The notes: generated by a model from the letters alone, not told the origin. A DNA stretch of 64,000 bases from Planomicrobium sp. Y74 (GCF_003668635.1 NZ_RCWH01000007.1:228659-292658); one strand, 5' to 3'; positions 1 to 9,016 are shown, numbered from the stretch's first letter. Made by a program: numbers and translations.

Positions 1-1344
1 GGGATTTTTTCCTGCTTTTCGCTGTTTTGTGTAGTCATCCAGCACTTTAAATGCTGTGCTGCCCAATAGTGCTATAACAACGAGGTTGAGTACAGCCATG
101 AGGCCCATGAACAGATCGGCCATATTCCAAACCAGGCTGACCTGCGCCAAGGCACCGAACATAACCATTGCCAATACGCCGATACGGTAAGCTGTCAACC
201 AGCCGCTGTGGGCATTTATGAATTCGATATTCGTTTCGCCGTAGTAATAGTTCCCGATAATCGAGCTGAATGCGAAGAACAGAATCGCAATCGCCAGGAA
301 GTAAGGAGCCCATTCACCGACATGAACGCCAAGAGATGCCTGTGTCAGAAGAATTCCTTCTTTTTCACTTGTGTTATAAAGGTCGGCAAGAATAATGATG
401 AAAGCTGTTGCCGAACAGATGATGATTGTGTCAAAGAAAACCCCAAGGCTCTGAACAAGCCCTTGTTTTGCAGGATGCGACACGTTTGCTGATGCAGCTG
501 CGTTCGGAACAGAACCCATACCGGCTTCGTTCGAGAACAGTCCGCGGCGAACACCTTGCATGATGGCAGCACCGATACCGCCGCCGACAGCTTCTTCTAG
601 GCCGAATGCATTCTCGATGATCAGCATGAAGACTGCAGGAATTTCCGTGATATTCGTAATAACAATAAAGATTGCAACTATCAGGTAAAGAATAGCCATA
701 AACGGCACGACTACCTGTGTAACTTGTGCAATCCGTTTGACGCCGCCGAAAATAACGATAGCCGCCAATAATACCAATCCAAGACCAACCGTCCAATCCG
801 GGATGTTAAAGACATCACCGAACGATTGTGCGATGGTATTCGACTGAACAGAGTTAAAGATGAAACCGAAAGCCAGCGTCAACAGGACCGCAAATACAAT
901 TCCAAGTTTCCGGTTGCCCAGCGCTTTTTCCATATAATAAGCCGGTCCCCCGCGGAATTGCTCGCCGTCCCGCACTTTATAAACCTGTGCCAATGTACTT
1001 TCAATAAATGCTGTCGCCATACCGATCAACGCGACCATCCACATCCAAAAAACCGCTCCGGGTCCACCGATGGCAACTGCCAGGGCTACACCGGTAATGT
1101 TCCCTGTACCTACACGTGAAGCCGTGGAAATGGTGAAGGCCTGGAAAGCCGAAACTCCTTTTTCGCCGTCTTTCTTTTCACTGATGACACGGAACATTTC
1201 GCCGAAAAGTCGAACCTGTACGAATTTCGTGCGGATTGTGAAATAGATACCCAATCCCAAAAGCAAAGCGATCAATATGTATGTCCATAATAAATTATTA
1301 CCCTCGTCAACGATCCACGTCAACGCGTCTAAAATTGCATCCAT
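1..1344 (-). CDS. alsT: Sodium:alanine/glycine symporter (AGCS family), 3' end outside window
   Basis: The minus-strand frame stays open from an ATG at 1344 to the left window edge, so the C-terminus is missing. About 448 codons are visible, close to the full family length. The translation begins MDAILDALTWIVDEGNN and contains the AGCS-type stretch with STASRVGTGNITGVA followed by GGPGAVFWMW and RGGPAYYME, which are family hallmarks of Na+ (or H+)-coupled alanine/glycine uptake in the cytoplasmic membrane. Several hydrophobic segments are evident. A strong AGGAGG site lies 9 bases before the ATG. It is separated from the upstream M20 gene by a terminator, so it is probably transcribed on its own. 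Glutamine transport is also known for some AlsT relatives, so the exact substrate is open. Confidence 0.88.
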   Translation of the reverse strand, partial: MDAILDALTWIVDEGNNLLWTYILIALLLGLGIYFTIRTKFVQVRLFGEMFRVISEKKDGEKGVSAFQAFTISTASRVGTGNITGVALAVAIGGPGAVFWMWMVALIGMATAFIESTLAQVYKVRDGEQFRGGPAYYMEKALGNRKLGIVFAVLLTLAFGFIFNSVQSNTIAQSFGDVFNIPDWTVGLGLVLLAAIVIFGGVKRIAQVTQVVVPFMAILYLIVAIFIVITNITEIPAVFMLIIENAFGLEEAVGGGIGAAIMQGVRRGLFSNEAGMGSVPNAAASANVSHPAKQGLVQSLGVFFDTIIICSATAFIIILADLYNTSEKEGILLTQASLGVHVGEWAPYFLAIAILFFAFSSIIGNYYYGETNIEFINAHSGWLTAYRIGVLAMVMFGALAQVSLVWNMADLFMGLMAVLNLVVIALLGSTAFKVLDDYTKQRKAGKNP

Positions 1345-1479
1345 TCTAAAAATCCTCCTCTAAGTTGAACCAAACTTATTTTCTATACCCTTAACCGCAA
1401 TTCAGAAAACCTGCACCGGGTATTCGTCGCCGCAAAAGGAAAACATTAAAAATTCAAACTTTTTTTCGGTTAAATTAAT

Positions 1480-1505
1480 AAAACCCTCTTTTTCAAGAGG
1501 GTTTT
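1480..1505 (-). terminator. Rho-independent terminator of the M20/epimerase pair
   Basis: AAAACCCTC and GAGGGTTTT pair around an 8-base loop. Read on the minus strand the stem runs into TTTTATTAATTT. It lies 90 bp after the stop of the M20 gene and before alsT. Confidence 0.8.
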
Positions 1506-1576
1506 CCTTCTGCACTGTCCACTTTATCATATTGAAATTAACTGCGTTAGTGTCATAAGCATTAATTGCAGCAACT

Positions 1577-1590
1577 ATTTCCCGGGAAAT
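1577..1590. promoter_or_regulatory. 14-bp palindrome ATTTCCCGGGAAAT, copy 1
   Basis: This perfect palindrome occurs again exactly at 36891-36904 and with one change at 35226-35239, always in intergenic DNA. Here it is 4 bp beyond the M20 stop codon. Its function is unknown; a dimeric regulator site is one possibility. Confidence 0.4.
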
Positions 1591-1594
1591 GTTT

Positions 1595-2686
1595 TCAGGA
1601 GTTTTTCAGCGTTTCCGCCAGTACACGCGCGCCAATGTCGAGTGCATCGGGGTTAAACGTCATATCTGGATGATGAAGCCCCGGCGTCAAATCTGCGCCG
1701 ACACCAATCATGGCCGCTTTCAGTTCCGGTTTACGGATTGTGTAGAAATGAAAATCATCTGCTCCTGGAGTATGCAGCGGTTCGGCTGTGTTATCATCAC
1801 CAACCACATTTTGGATAGCCATCCGAGCAATTTCCATCGCTTCGTCCGAAACTTCCGCAGCCGGCGTATAATCAGTCCATTCCCAGTCAATCCCGACATT
1901 ATAAAGTTTAGCTATAGACGCAAAACCCTCGTCGATGCGCTTCCGCAGTTCATCCATCAATTCGTTCGATTGTGAACGGACATCGAGCCCAAACGTCGCG
2001 CTGCCCGGAATGATGTTCAAACTCTCCCCGCCCATCTGCACATTCGTCAGCTTCGCCGAATAGGATTCGAACGGTGAAAAATAAACCGATTTTACAAACT
2101 GGTGGATTGCCGCAATAACATCCATCGCATTTCTGCCTTGGTGCGGACGGGCCCCATGCGCATCGTCCCCAGTGATTTTCCCTCGCAGGAAAATCCCAGC
2201 GCCATGATGCAGAGCCGGCGACACTTTACCGAGCGGCAACTCTTCAGCCGGGCGCAAATGGACGCCGAACAGATGGCTGACGCCTTCCACCGCTCCCCGT
2301 TTAATCATCGACAGCGAACCGTTGCCTTGTTCTTCCGCAGGCTGGAAGATAAAACGCACACGTTTCGTCAGTGTTTCATTCCGCAGGTACAGCAAAGCGC
2401 CGAGCACCATCGCCATATTGGCGTCGTGGCCGCAGGAATGATTCGCCTGCATCACACCGCCGACTTCCTGCCAAAGCGCGTCGATGTCTGCACGCACTGC
2501 GACAGTCTCGTCGCCTTCCCCAATTTCCGCAATCAAACCGGTGAGGTCGTCGAAAATATTATAGCGGACATCCAACTCGTTCATAATATCCTTTAATTTC
2601 TCAGTCGTTTGGAACTCTTTCCAGCTGACTTCGGGATTCGCATGAAAATGATTAAAGTACTCCTGGATCTGCTGTTTAATTTCCAT
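1595..2686 (-). CDS. M20D-family metallopeptidase/amidohydrolase (N-acyl amino acid deacylase-like)
   Basis: A 363-residue hydrolase of the M20 dinuclear-metal family, which removes acyl groups from N-acyl amino acids or cleaves small peptides in the cytosol. Visible motifs are RADIDAL (about 65-71), the metal-binding HSCGHD (83-88), QPAEE (115-119) with the catalytic glutamates, and GVHLRP (141-146), as in amidohydrolases related to N-acetyl-diaminopimelate deacetylase and IAA-amino acid hydrolases. An upstream GTG at 2695 is possible, but AAAGGG lies 8 bases before the ATG at 2686, so I chose that start. The gene follows the epimerase with 5 bp between its stop and this ATG, so the two are translationally linked and probably act on the same substrate. 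The true substrate cannot be read from the sequence. Confidence 0.85.
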   Translation of the reverse strand: MEIKQQIQEYFNHFHANPEVSWKEFQTTEKLKDIMNELDVRYNIFDDLTGLIAEIGEGDETVAVRADIDALWQEVGGVMQANHSCGHDANMAMVLGALLYLRNETLTKRVRFIFQPAEEQGNGSLSMIKRGAVEGVSHLFGVHLRPAEELPLGKVSPALHHGAGIFLRGKITGDDAHGARPHQGRNAMDVIAAIHQFVKSVYFSPFESYSAKLTNVQMGGESLNIIPGSATFGLDVRSQSNELMDELRKRIDEGFASIAKLYNVGIDWEWTDYTPAAEVSDEAMEIARMAIQNVVGDDNTAEPLHTPGADDFHFYTIRKPELKAAMIGVGADLTPGLHHPDMTFNPDALDIGARVLAETLKNS

Positions 2687-2691
2687 CCTGT

Positions 2692-3807
2692 TCACCCTTT
2701 CACTGTTGTCGATTTTGTCGTGAGTTTTTCTAATTGGCCCATATCGACGTCTATTCCAAGACCGGGCTTGCCGCTCAGCTTCACATAAGGAAGCTCATAA
2801 TGGAGATTGCCGATTTCTTCTGCGAATAAAAGCGGTCCCGTCAGCTCAGCCGTTTGGATATTCTTGCGTGACATGACAGCGTGATAGCCCGCCGCGGAAC
2901 CGATAGAGGATTCCACCATCGAGCCGATCTGCGCTATGATTCCCGCCGCTTCAGCGGCTTTTGCCATTTGCACGGCCGGGAATATTCCGCCCGCTTTCAT
3001 CAATTTGATGTTTATGTAATCAGCTGCTTCCAAACGGATGATCTCCAGCACATCTTCCATCGTCTGCACACTTTCATCCGCCATAATCGGCGTCGACACT
3101 TTGCGTCTCACTTCAGCAAGTCCGCGGATGTTGCCCATCCGGATCGGCTGTTCAATCCAGGTAAGATTTGCGCCTTCGAGGTAATTGATCGTCTGCACAG
3201 CGAGCCCGACCGTTTTCCATCCCTGATTCACATCAATCCGGATCGGCATTTCATCCCCCACTGCTTCACGTACGGCATAAATCCGGGCGATGTCGAGTGC
3301 GGCATCATCCAGTCCAACTTTCAGCTTCAAACTGGAGAATCCCTGCGCCACTGCCTGCTTCGCTTTCTCCGCCATAATTTCCGGCATTTCAATATTCAGC
3401 ACTTTCGGATACTGCAGATTGTCATGCGCTCGTCCGCCGATCAAATTATAGACAGGCTGCCTAGTCGCTTTGCCCATCAAATCATAACAGGCAATATCAA
3501 TGGCGGCTTTCGCTGCGGGATTGCCGGAGATTGCGGCATCCATTTTGTGATGAATATGCTCTATATCGAATGGACTCTCATTGATAATTTGCGGCACCAG
3601 CACATTCTTCAAAATCTCAAATGCCGCCTCCACCTGTTCTCCGGTAACATGCTCATCCGGCACAGCCTCGCCGTAGCCCACGATTCCATCGTCCGTCTCA
3701 AACCTGACAATAATCGCCGCCATGCTCGGATAGCTGGCATACGAAATGATGAACGGCTCTTTCAACGGAAAGTTCACCGAATAAATATCTGCTTTGATGA
3801 TTTTCAT
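2692..3807 (-). CDS. Enolase-superfamily (MR/MLE) epimerase, YkfB-like but lacking the dipeptide-binding DxD
   Basis: 371 residues of the mandelate racemase/muconate lactonizing family, AEE/OSBS subgroup. The catalytic and metal residues are all present: Lys161 and Lys163 in KLKVG, Asp192 in DVNQGW, Glu219 in IEQP, Asp244 in MADES and Lys268 in NIKLMKAGG. The numbering matches B. subtilis L-Ala-D/L-Glu epimerase almost exactly. However, positions 321 and 323, aspartates that hold the dipeptide ammonium group in that enzyme, are Glu and Thr here (AELTG). With an M20 deacylase directly downstream, an N-acyl amino acid or another dipeptide is a plausible substrate. A second, canonical YkfB lies at 17615. 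AAAGGAG precedes the ATG by 11 bases. Confidence 0.82.
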   Translation of the reverse strand: MKIIKADIYSVNFPLKEPFIISYASYPSMAAIIVRFETDDGIVGYGEAVPDEHVTGEQVEAAFEILKNVLVPQIINESPFDIEHIHHKMDAAISGNPAAKAAIDIACYDLMGKATRQPVYNLIGGRAHDNLQYPKVLNIEMPEIMAEKAKQAVAQGFSSLKLKVGLDDAALDIARIYAVREAVGDEMPIRIDVNQGWKTVGLAVQTINYLEGANLTWIEQPIRMGNIRGLAEVRRKVSTPIMADESVQTMEDVLEIIRLEAADYINIKLMKAGGIFPAVQMAKAAEAAGIIAQIGSMVESSIGSAAGYHAVMSRKNIQTAELTGPLLFAEEIGNLHYELPYVKLSGKPGLGIDVDMGQLEKLTTKSTTVKG

Positions 3808-4246
3808 GTGGGGTTCGCTCCTTTGGGTGAGTGTATATATATGATTGTATCTTTATTTGTGGGGGGTTGCTAGGGTGGTGGGTACTCACATGGGTGAAGT
3901 GGTATCTTATGATTTTGGATGGGTATCTTATGATTTTGCATTTCTATCTTACGATTTTAGAGTTGTATCTTATGGTTTGCGGTTCTTATCTTACGAATCC
4001 AAATTTCCTCCGGCTCTCATCAAGAGAAAAGTGCATTCGAATGGAAAGCAGTCCGCCGCTAGCGCGGACTGCCCAGTGGGCGGCGATCCCGCCGCCCGAT
4101 TTTGGCTAATAGTGGGTTGATTCTCATGGGTGGAAATCTGTCTTATGATTTCGCGTTTTTATCTTACGTTTTTCGAGTTGTATCTTACGATTTTCCACTT
4201 CTATCTTACAGCTTCATATTTCACCGCATATTCCCCAACAAAAAAA
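3808..4246 (+). repeat. Cluster 1 of 21-bp-phased TATCTTAYG arrays with GC-rich palindromes
   Basis: No gene. The core TATCTTAYG starts at 3903, 3924, 3945, 3966 and 3987, then TGTCTTATG at 4139 and TATCTTAC at 4160, 4181 and 4202: every step is exactly 21 bp. The two runs are separated by a spacer with cctccggctctcatcaagag and two GC-rich inverted repeats (a GCAGTCCGC...GCGGACTGC stem near 4050-4072 and a GGGCGGC...GCCGCCC stem near 4078-4098). Short open frames here give seven-residue repeats such as SYDF, but they are short, lack ribosome binding sites and are open in more than one frame, so I treat the DNA as non-coding. Confidence 0.9.
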
Positions 4247-4267
4247 GCATTCATTTTTCATGAATGC
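4247..4267 (-). terminator. Terminator of the NERD gene, overlapping its stop codon
   Basis: GCATTCAT pairs with ATGAATGC around a five-base loop, followed on the minus strand by seven T. The TGA stop at 4251-4253 lies inside the hairpin. Confidence 0.85.
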
Positions 4268-5228
4268 CCGCCTGCACCTCTCTATAATATCTTCGCATTT
4301 TATTGTTGCCGACTCTTTTATAGAGCGGATTTTTCAAGATATTCCTTGCTGTTGACAGATGCTCCAATTCTAAAAAATCTTTGCATTCGGCTGCTGAAAT
4401 ACTTGGCTTTATTAACTTAAACCATTCTCTGATTGCTTCATGGTGAGCATCTGAGCTTATCAGTTTGCATTCAGGGCAATGCCAAGAGCGTTTGCACCGC
4501 TCCATTTTAATAATTTTGCAACTCGGACAATATACTCCTTTACCGATTTCACTGGGCTTGATTCCATATTTCGATGCTAGTGGAAAAGGATTGAATTCTG
4601 ATGCAATACTGAGTAACCGCTGCCCCAATTGATGCATTTCAAACTCAGAAATCTGTTCCGACGGCATGTTGAAATTATGCAGTCGGATCATCACTTCGTC
4701 TGCGCTCCAAATTACCGATCCAGGCGGCGTGTCGACTACGATTTGATTGGGATAAGCAATAACCAGGAAAGCATGGACTGGAAGAGTGAAATCCAGACTT
4801 TTAAGCACGCTTTCAAATTTCCATTTAATCACTTCAGCCTGAACCAGCGGACTCGGATACCCCCTTTCTTCACCCGACGCTTTCGTTTGGTGCAGACCGC
4901 TGGGGTTTACAGTGAACCGGAGTCTTCCTGACAGATTCTTCACTTCCAATAAAATCACACAGGACTGCGTCAACAGGACCGTATCGACTTGGAATTCTAC
5001 ATTAGTCGAAATCGACAAATCCTGAATAATCAGGTATGGATATTCAGGCTCAAAATACCTCATTAGATGATCCAGCCGTTCTTCCCCACCAAATCCGGCA
5101 TTGATGGAATTGATACGTTCCTTAAATACTTCCTGTTTTAGATGATTTGCCGGCAAGCGTTTTACCAAAGCTCCAAAACCATCAACTATAACCGGAAGTT
5201 TTCGATTTTTGATAATTATTTCAGCCAC
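4251..5228 (-). CDS. NERD domain protein with C-terminal zinc ribbon
   Basis: 325 residues. The N-terminal half (about 40-170) matches the nuclease-related domain: FGGEERLDHLMRYF, then QVDTVLL, ILLEVKN and, further on, a helix with the order Asp..Glu-x-Lys typical of PD-(D/E)XK-like folds. The C-terminal part has CPSC and CPEC pairs (about 237-260), a zinc ribbon, followed by a helical tail. NERD proteins are common in Bacillaceae; their nuclease activity is proposed from the fold and mostly untested. The gene stands alone, flanked on both sides by the 21-bp repeat clusters, and has its own terminator. Whether it has anything to do with these repeats is unknown. No phage or restriction genes are adjacent. 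Confidence 0.78.
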   Translation of the reverse strand: MAEIIIKNRKLPVIVDGFGALVKRLPANHLKQEVFKERINSINAGFGGEERLDHLMRYFEPEYPYLIIQDLSISTNVEFQVDTVLLTQSCVILLEVKNLSGRLRFTVNPSGLHQTKASGEERGYPSPLVQAEVIKWKFESVLKSLDFTLPVHAFLVIAYPNQIVVDTPPGSVIWSADEVMIRLHNFNMPSEQISEFEMHQLGQRLLSIASEFNPFPLASKYGIKPSEIGKGVYCPSCKIIKMERCKRSWHCPECKLISSDAHHEAIREWFKLIKPSISAAECKDFLELEHLSTARNILKNPLYKRVGNNKMRRYYREVQAGIHEK

Positions 5229-5389
5229 CCTTGTCTAAAGAGTAGCACAGTTAAAAGTATAATTCCATATTTATCCAAATATCATATTTGGAAGCGTATA
5301 TTGCGTCAAAAATTAGATTTGTCCCTAAGATTATGCGGTTTATATTGTTTTTATGACTTTCGCTGTGATCAATGTATCATATAATACTA

Positions 5390-6185
5390 GACGGCTACCT
5401 TACGATTTCGCATTTCTATCTTACGTTTTTCGAGTTGTATCTTACGGTTTGTAACTTTTATCTTACGAATCCACATTTTCTCCGCCTTCAATCAAAAGAA
5501 AAGAACATTTGAATGGAAAGCAGCCCACGCGCGAGCGCGGACTGTCCAGTGGGCGGCGGCCGCCGCCCGATCTTGGCTAATAGTGAGTTGGCTCACAAGG
5601 GTGAAGTTCTGTCTTATGATTTTGGGCGGCTATCTTATGATTTCGCATTTCTATCTTACGTTTTTCGAGTTGTATCTTACGGTTTACACCTCTTACCTTA
5701 CGTATCCATATCCCCTCCGGCTCTCATCAAGAGAAAAGTGCATTCGAATGGATAGCAGTCCGCTAGCGGACTGCCCAGTGGGCGGCGGCCGCCGCCCGAT
5801 CCATTCAGATAGTGGGTTGACTCCCATGGGTGAAGTTCTATCTTATGATTTTGGGTGGGTATCTTATAATTTCGCATTTCCATCTTACGTTTTTCGAGTT
5901 CTATCTTACGGTTTACACCTCTTACCTTACGTATCCATATCCCCTCCGGCTCTCATCAAGAGAAAAGTGCATTCGAATGGAAAGCAGTCCGCTAGCGGAC
6001 TGCCCAGTGGGCGGCGGCCGCCGCCCGATCAATTCAGATAGTGGGTTGGCTCCCATGTACGAAGTTCTATCTTATGGTTTTAGGCGTCTCTCTTACGCTT
6101 TTCCATTTCTATCTTATGTTTTTTCACTTCTATCTTATATTTTATAAGTTTTATCTTACGCTCCTCGGCTTTTGCCTCACCGATA
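5390..6185 (+). repeat. Cluster 2 of 21-bp-phased arrays, tandem composite elements of 229 bp
   Basis: The 998-bp gap between genes at 5229-6226 is filled mostly by this cluster; 5229-5390 shows nothing I recognise. Four array blocks start at 5396, 5610, 5839 and 6068. Within each, cores step by exactly 21 bp, for example 5610, 5631, 5652, 5673, 5694 and 5839, 5860, 5881, 5902, 5923. Blocks two to four are spaced 229 bp apart. Each spacer carries cctccggctctcatcaagag (with variants), a 20-bp palindrome GCAGTCCGCTAGCGGACTGC (5755-5774 and a copy near 5985-6003) and an 18-bp palindrome GGGCGGCGGCCGCCGCCC (5780-5797). Frames across it encode heptapeptide repeats but carry no start signals. Confidence 0.92.
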
Positions 6186-6212
6186 TCCTCTTACCACCCA
6201 TATCCACTAACA

Positions 6213-6240
6213 AAAAAAAGCCCCCCTCACAGGCGGCTCT
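6213..6240 (-). terminator. Terminator of rocB, overlapping its 3' end
   Basis: On the minus strand AGCCGCC and GGGGGGCT pair (one mismatch) and run into TTTTTTTT. The rocB stop TGA at 6227-6229 is in the loop. Confidence 0.7.
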
Positions 6241-7840
6241 TAACTGGTATAGATAGAATCATTTCCTCCAGCAGTGCTGGCATCTGTTCGAATGCGTTTT
6301 TGATGTGGAGGCGTTCGGTTCGTTTATGGGCATCCTTTCCGAATTGGCCGATGTTGAGAACTGGTGCTCTTAATTGCTTCATGGCCTGGAACGGGATGCT
6401 GTAGGAATCGCCGTAGACTGGGGTATTGCTTTCATAAGTGACCCAGCCGTCTTCCTGGTCGCCGTAATTGACGTAGCTCAAATCGGAAATGCCGTTGAAG
6501 TAATGGATTTGATTGAGCTGATAGCCGAATTTCGCCTTGGCGTTTTCCGTGACCTGTTCAACCAAGCGTTTAACCAGTTCGTCTTCAGATGAGTTGACCG
6601 CCGGGTAATATGGCGGCGCGAACATGATAACGATTGCCGGCGTCAGTTCCTGGCAATTGAGCAGGAGGATGTCGGTGATGTGCATCGATTTCTCGCGCAC
6701 ATCCCATTCCGGATGCATCAGCGTATCATGGATCAAGTCGTTGAAATACTCAACGCCGAATTTCTCGAGCGCATATCTGACCAATTCCTCGTAGCGCATA
6801 ACCTCGATGTCACCCACAGGTTCGATGTTTTCATTGCGGCACATCGAACGGTAATCGGCCATACAATGGGCGGCGGCATCTTTTGCCACGCCTTCGAACA
6901 AGTCGAAAACCTCTTTGGCGCTGTGTTCCATGATGAAAACATTGTACATGGCATATGTCCGGTATGGCGTTTGCGCCGAATAGGAATGCTTGATGTCACG
7001 CTGCGTCAGGGTTACCGGCAGCGGCGTCGTTTCGCCGTATACCGTTTCCTTGAACGATGGATTCCATTCCATCCGGTGCGTCAGGTAAGTGGAAATATAG
7101 CTCGATGTGATGCCCGACAACGGTTCGCCGACATGCGTCTCTTTGCCGTAGAACATTGCGGACGGCATGATTTTGCCGATCGATCCCGTATAAATGTAAT
7201 GGTCCTGATCTCCTGGCTTCTGTGCGAATGAAGGCTCGCCGTTAAGGAATAAAATATATTCAAGTCCGTATTCGCGTTCGAGGTCCAGCAATTTGCTGAC
7301 ACTGTAGCGCATGCCGGCAGAATTGACTTCTTCATCCGGAACGGACAACAACAATAAGTTGACCTGCCATTCATTTGCGGCAGCTTTCTCAAGCATTGCC
7401 ATATGCATTGCAATGCCCGCTTTCATATCCATCGTGCCGCGGCCGAAAAGGTATTCACCTGAATCGAGATCTGCTCTTGCATACTCATCGAGTTCATCAC
7501 GGAAATCCTTTAGCGCTTCCGTCAGCTCAAGCGGTTTGCAGGCAAGCGGCTCCAGGTCACCGTATTCCTCCGTTTCTACTGTATCGAAATGGCTCATCAG
7601 AACGATAGTATCCGTGGCGTCAGGATGTTTATATAACGCGGTGACGTATTGGCGGTCCCAATTGACTTCACCAAGATAAATCTTTTCAGGATTTTCCTGG
7701 AAGTAAGGAATCTGCTCCAGCTTTTCCTTCAAGTTATAAGCAAATGCCACTTCCCCCTCCGACAGCGTGATGCTGTTCCAACTGACCATTTCACAAAGCA
7801 AGTCCTTCAATTTCTCCGGTGTTCCCCATAATAGACCCAT
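6227..7840 (-). CDS. rocB: Arginine utilization protein RocB (M20-family hydrolase)
   Basis: 537 residues, the length of RocB, which differs from ordinary M20 peptidases by a long insertion. Metal-site motifs are SHFDT (His84, Asp86), GRGTMDMK (133-140) and PDEE (168-171). In B. subtilis rocB belongs to the arginine/ornithine catabolic regulon; its exact reaction is unsettled, probably hydrolysis of a peptide or acyl-amino acid. Here it follows patA with only 3 bp between the patA stop and its ATG in the opposite order of transcription, that is patA is upstream and rocB downstream on the minus strand, so they look co-transcribed. No rocACDEFGR genes are in the window. Confidence 0.88.
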   Translation of the reverse strand: MGLLWGTPEKLKDLLCEMVSWNSITLSEGEVAFAYNLKEKLEQIPYFQENPEKIYLGEVNWDRQYVTALYKHPDATDTIVLMSHFDTVETEEYGDLEPLACKPLELTEALKDFRDELDEYARADLDSGEYLFGRGTMDMKAGIAMHMAMLEKAAANEWQVNLLLLSVPDEEVNSAGMRYSVSKLLDLEREYGLEYILFLNGEPSFAQKPGDQDHYIYTGSIGKIMPSAMFYGKETHVGEPLSGITSSYISTYLTHRMEWNPSFKETVYGETTPLPVTLTQRDIKHSYSAQTPYRTYAMYNVFIMEHSAKEVFDLFEGVAKDAAAHCMADYRSMCRNENIEPVGDIEVMRYEELVRYALEKFGVEYFNDLIHDTLMHPEWDVREKSMHITDILLLNCQELTPAIVIMFAPPYYPAVNSSEDELVKRLVEQVTENAKAKFGYQLNQIHYFNGISDLSYVNYGDQEDGWVTYESNTPVYGDSYSIPFQAMKQLRAPVLNIGQFGKDAHKRTERLHIKNAFEQMPALLEEMILSIPVKSRL

Positions 7841-7843
7841 AAC

Positions 7844-9016
7844 TTATCCCCTCTCCGTCACTTGCACAGTTTTCAGCCATTCGGCCATCCGCTCCATCGC
7901 CTGCTCCAAAGTCGGCATTGCATAAGCATATGAAATGCGCAGGAAGCCCTCCCCGTATTTTGTGAAAGCTGAGCCTGGCACAGCCGCCACGCCCCCTTCT
8001 TTCAACAGGCGCGTAGCGAAGTCAAACGAGGAAAGGCCGAATTTCTCAATGGACGGGAATATGTAGAAAGCTCCAGTCGGCTTGACGACATCAAACCCCA
8101 TTTCCACTAACTTGCCGTAAACATAATCACGACGTGTTTTATACGCATCGTTCATTTCATTAGGCACAAATCGGTTGTTCTGCAGCGCCTCGATTGCCGC
8201 ATGCTGGCTCGGCAATGAAGCGCAAACCGTATTGTACATATGCACTTTCAGCACATGTTTCATAAATTCTTCCGGCCCGAGCAAGAAGCCCATCCGCCAG
8301 CCTGTCATCGAATGCGATTTCGACAAGCCGTGCACCAGGAAGGTCCGGTCTTTAATCTCTTCATAGCACGCGAATGAAAAATGCTGTCCCTCAAAGACAT
8401 TTTCAGAATAGATTTCATCCGATATGATGAATATCTCATGTTTTATCAAGACTTCAACCAATGCATCCGTATCTGCCTTGTTCAAGCTGACCCCCGTCGG
8501 ATTCGAAGGGAAATTGAATAGCACAGCTTTTGTTTTATTCGTGATGGCCGCTTCCAAACGCTCCGGATCCGGCACAAGTCCCGTATCCGACGTATCGAGC
8601 AGAATCACTTTCCCGCCGTTCAACTCAACGAGCGGCACATATCCCGTGTAGCAAGGCGCCGGAATAATGACTTCGTCGCCTTCTTCGATAATGGTACGCA
8701 GCAGCGAGTCAAGCGCTTCGCTGGCACCGTTCGTAATGATGATTTCCGTCTGCGGATTATAGGACAGCCCGTATGTGTCACCGAAAAACGCCGCAACTTC
8801 CTGGCGCAGCTCAATCAGCCCAGCATTATGCGAATAGCTGGTTTTATTGGCCGCAATTGCCTCCATACCGGCTTTCTTCACCGCTTCCGGCGTCGGAAAA
8901 TCCGGCTGCCCGATCGTTAAATTGATGGCATCCGGGTAATCGACCAGCTGGTTGAAAAATTGGCGGATGCCGGATATAACGAGCGCTTCCGCCCGTGGAT
9001 TAAGGGATAATGTCAT
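7844..9016 (-). CDS. patA: PLP-dependent class I/II aminotransferase, PatA-like
   Basis: 390 residues from the ATG at 9016, which ACGGAG precedes by about 6 bases; an in-frame ATG at 9037 lacks such a site. Motifs: TIGQPDFPTP near the N-terminus, NFPSNPTG, SDEIYSE (cofactor Asp and Tyr near 200-203), and HGLSKSHSMTGWRMG with the cofactor lysine near 233. The sequence closely follows B. subtilis PatA, including KPTGAFYIFPSI and the C-terminal GEGFLRISYAYAM. PatA catalyses the aminotransferase step of the acetylated diaminopimelate/lysine route, although relatives act on aromatic or other amino acids. It is the first gene of a probable patA-rocB unit. The 1.1 kb upstream of it is the repeat-rich gap. 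Confidence 0.82.
   Translation of the reverse strand: MTLSLNPRAEALVISGIRQFFNQLVDYPDAINLTIGQPDFPTPEAVKKAGMEAIAANKTSYSHNAGLIELRQEVAAFFGDTYGLSYNPQTEIIITNGASEALDSLLRTIIEEGDEVIIPAPCYTGYVPLVELNGGKVILLDTSDTGLVPDPERLEAAITNKTKAVLFNFPSNPTGVSLNKADTDALVEVLIKHEIFIISDEIYSENVFEGQHFSFACYEEIKDRTFLVHGLSKSHSMTGWRMGFLLGPEEFMKHVLKVHMYNTVCASLPSQHAAIEALQNNRFVPNEMNDAYKTRRDYVYGKLVEMGFDVVKPTGAFYIFPSIEKFGLSSFDFATRLLKEGGVAAVPGSAFTKYGEGFLRISYAYAMPTLEQAMERMAEWLKTVQVTERG

Noticed and set aside
2102..3873. Long plus-strand open frames over the M20 and epimerase genes
   Set aside because: They are shadows of well-supported minus-strand genes with clear family motifs.
5390..6185. CRISPR array
   Set aside because: The step is 21 bp with a conserved core of about 12 bases and partly similar spacers; no cas genes and no 30-40-bp unique spacers are present.
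5513..6256. Open frames of 70-150 codons with seven-residue SYDF or YLMIL repeats in the 21-bp clusters
   Set aside because: They lack ribosome binding sites, occur in overlapping frames and on both strands, run through GC-rich palindromes and simply reflect the 21-bp period of non-coding repeats.
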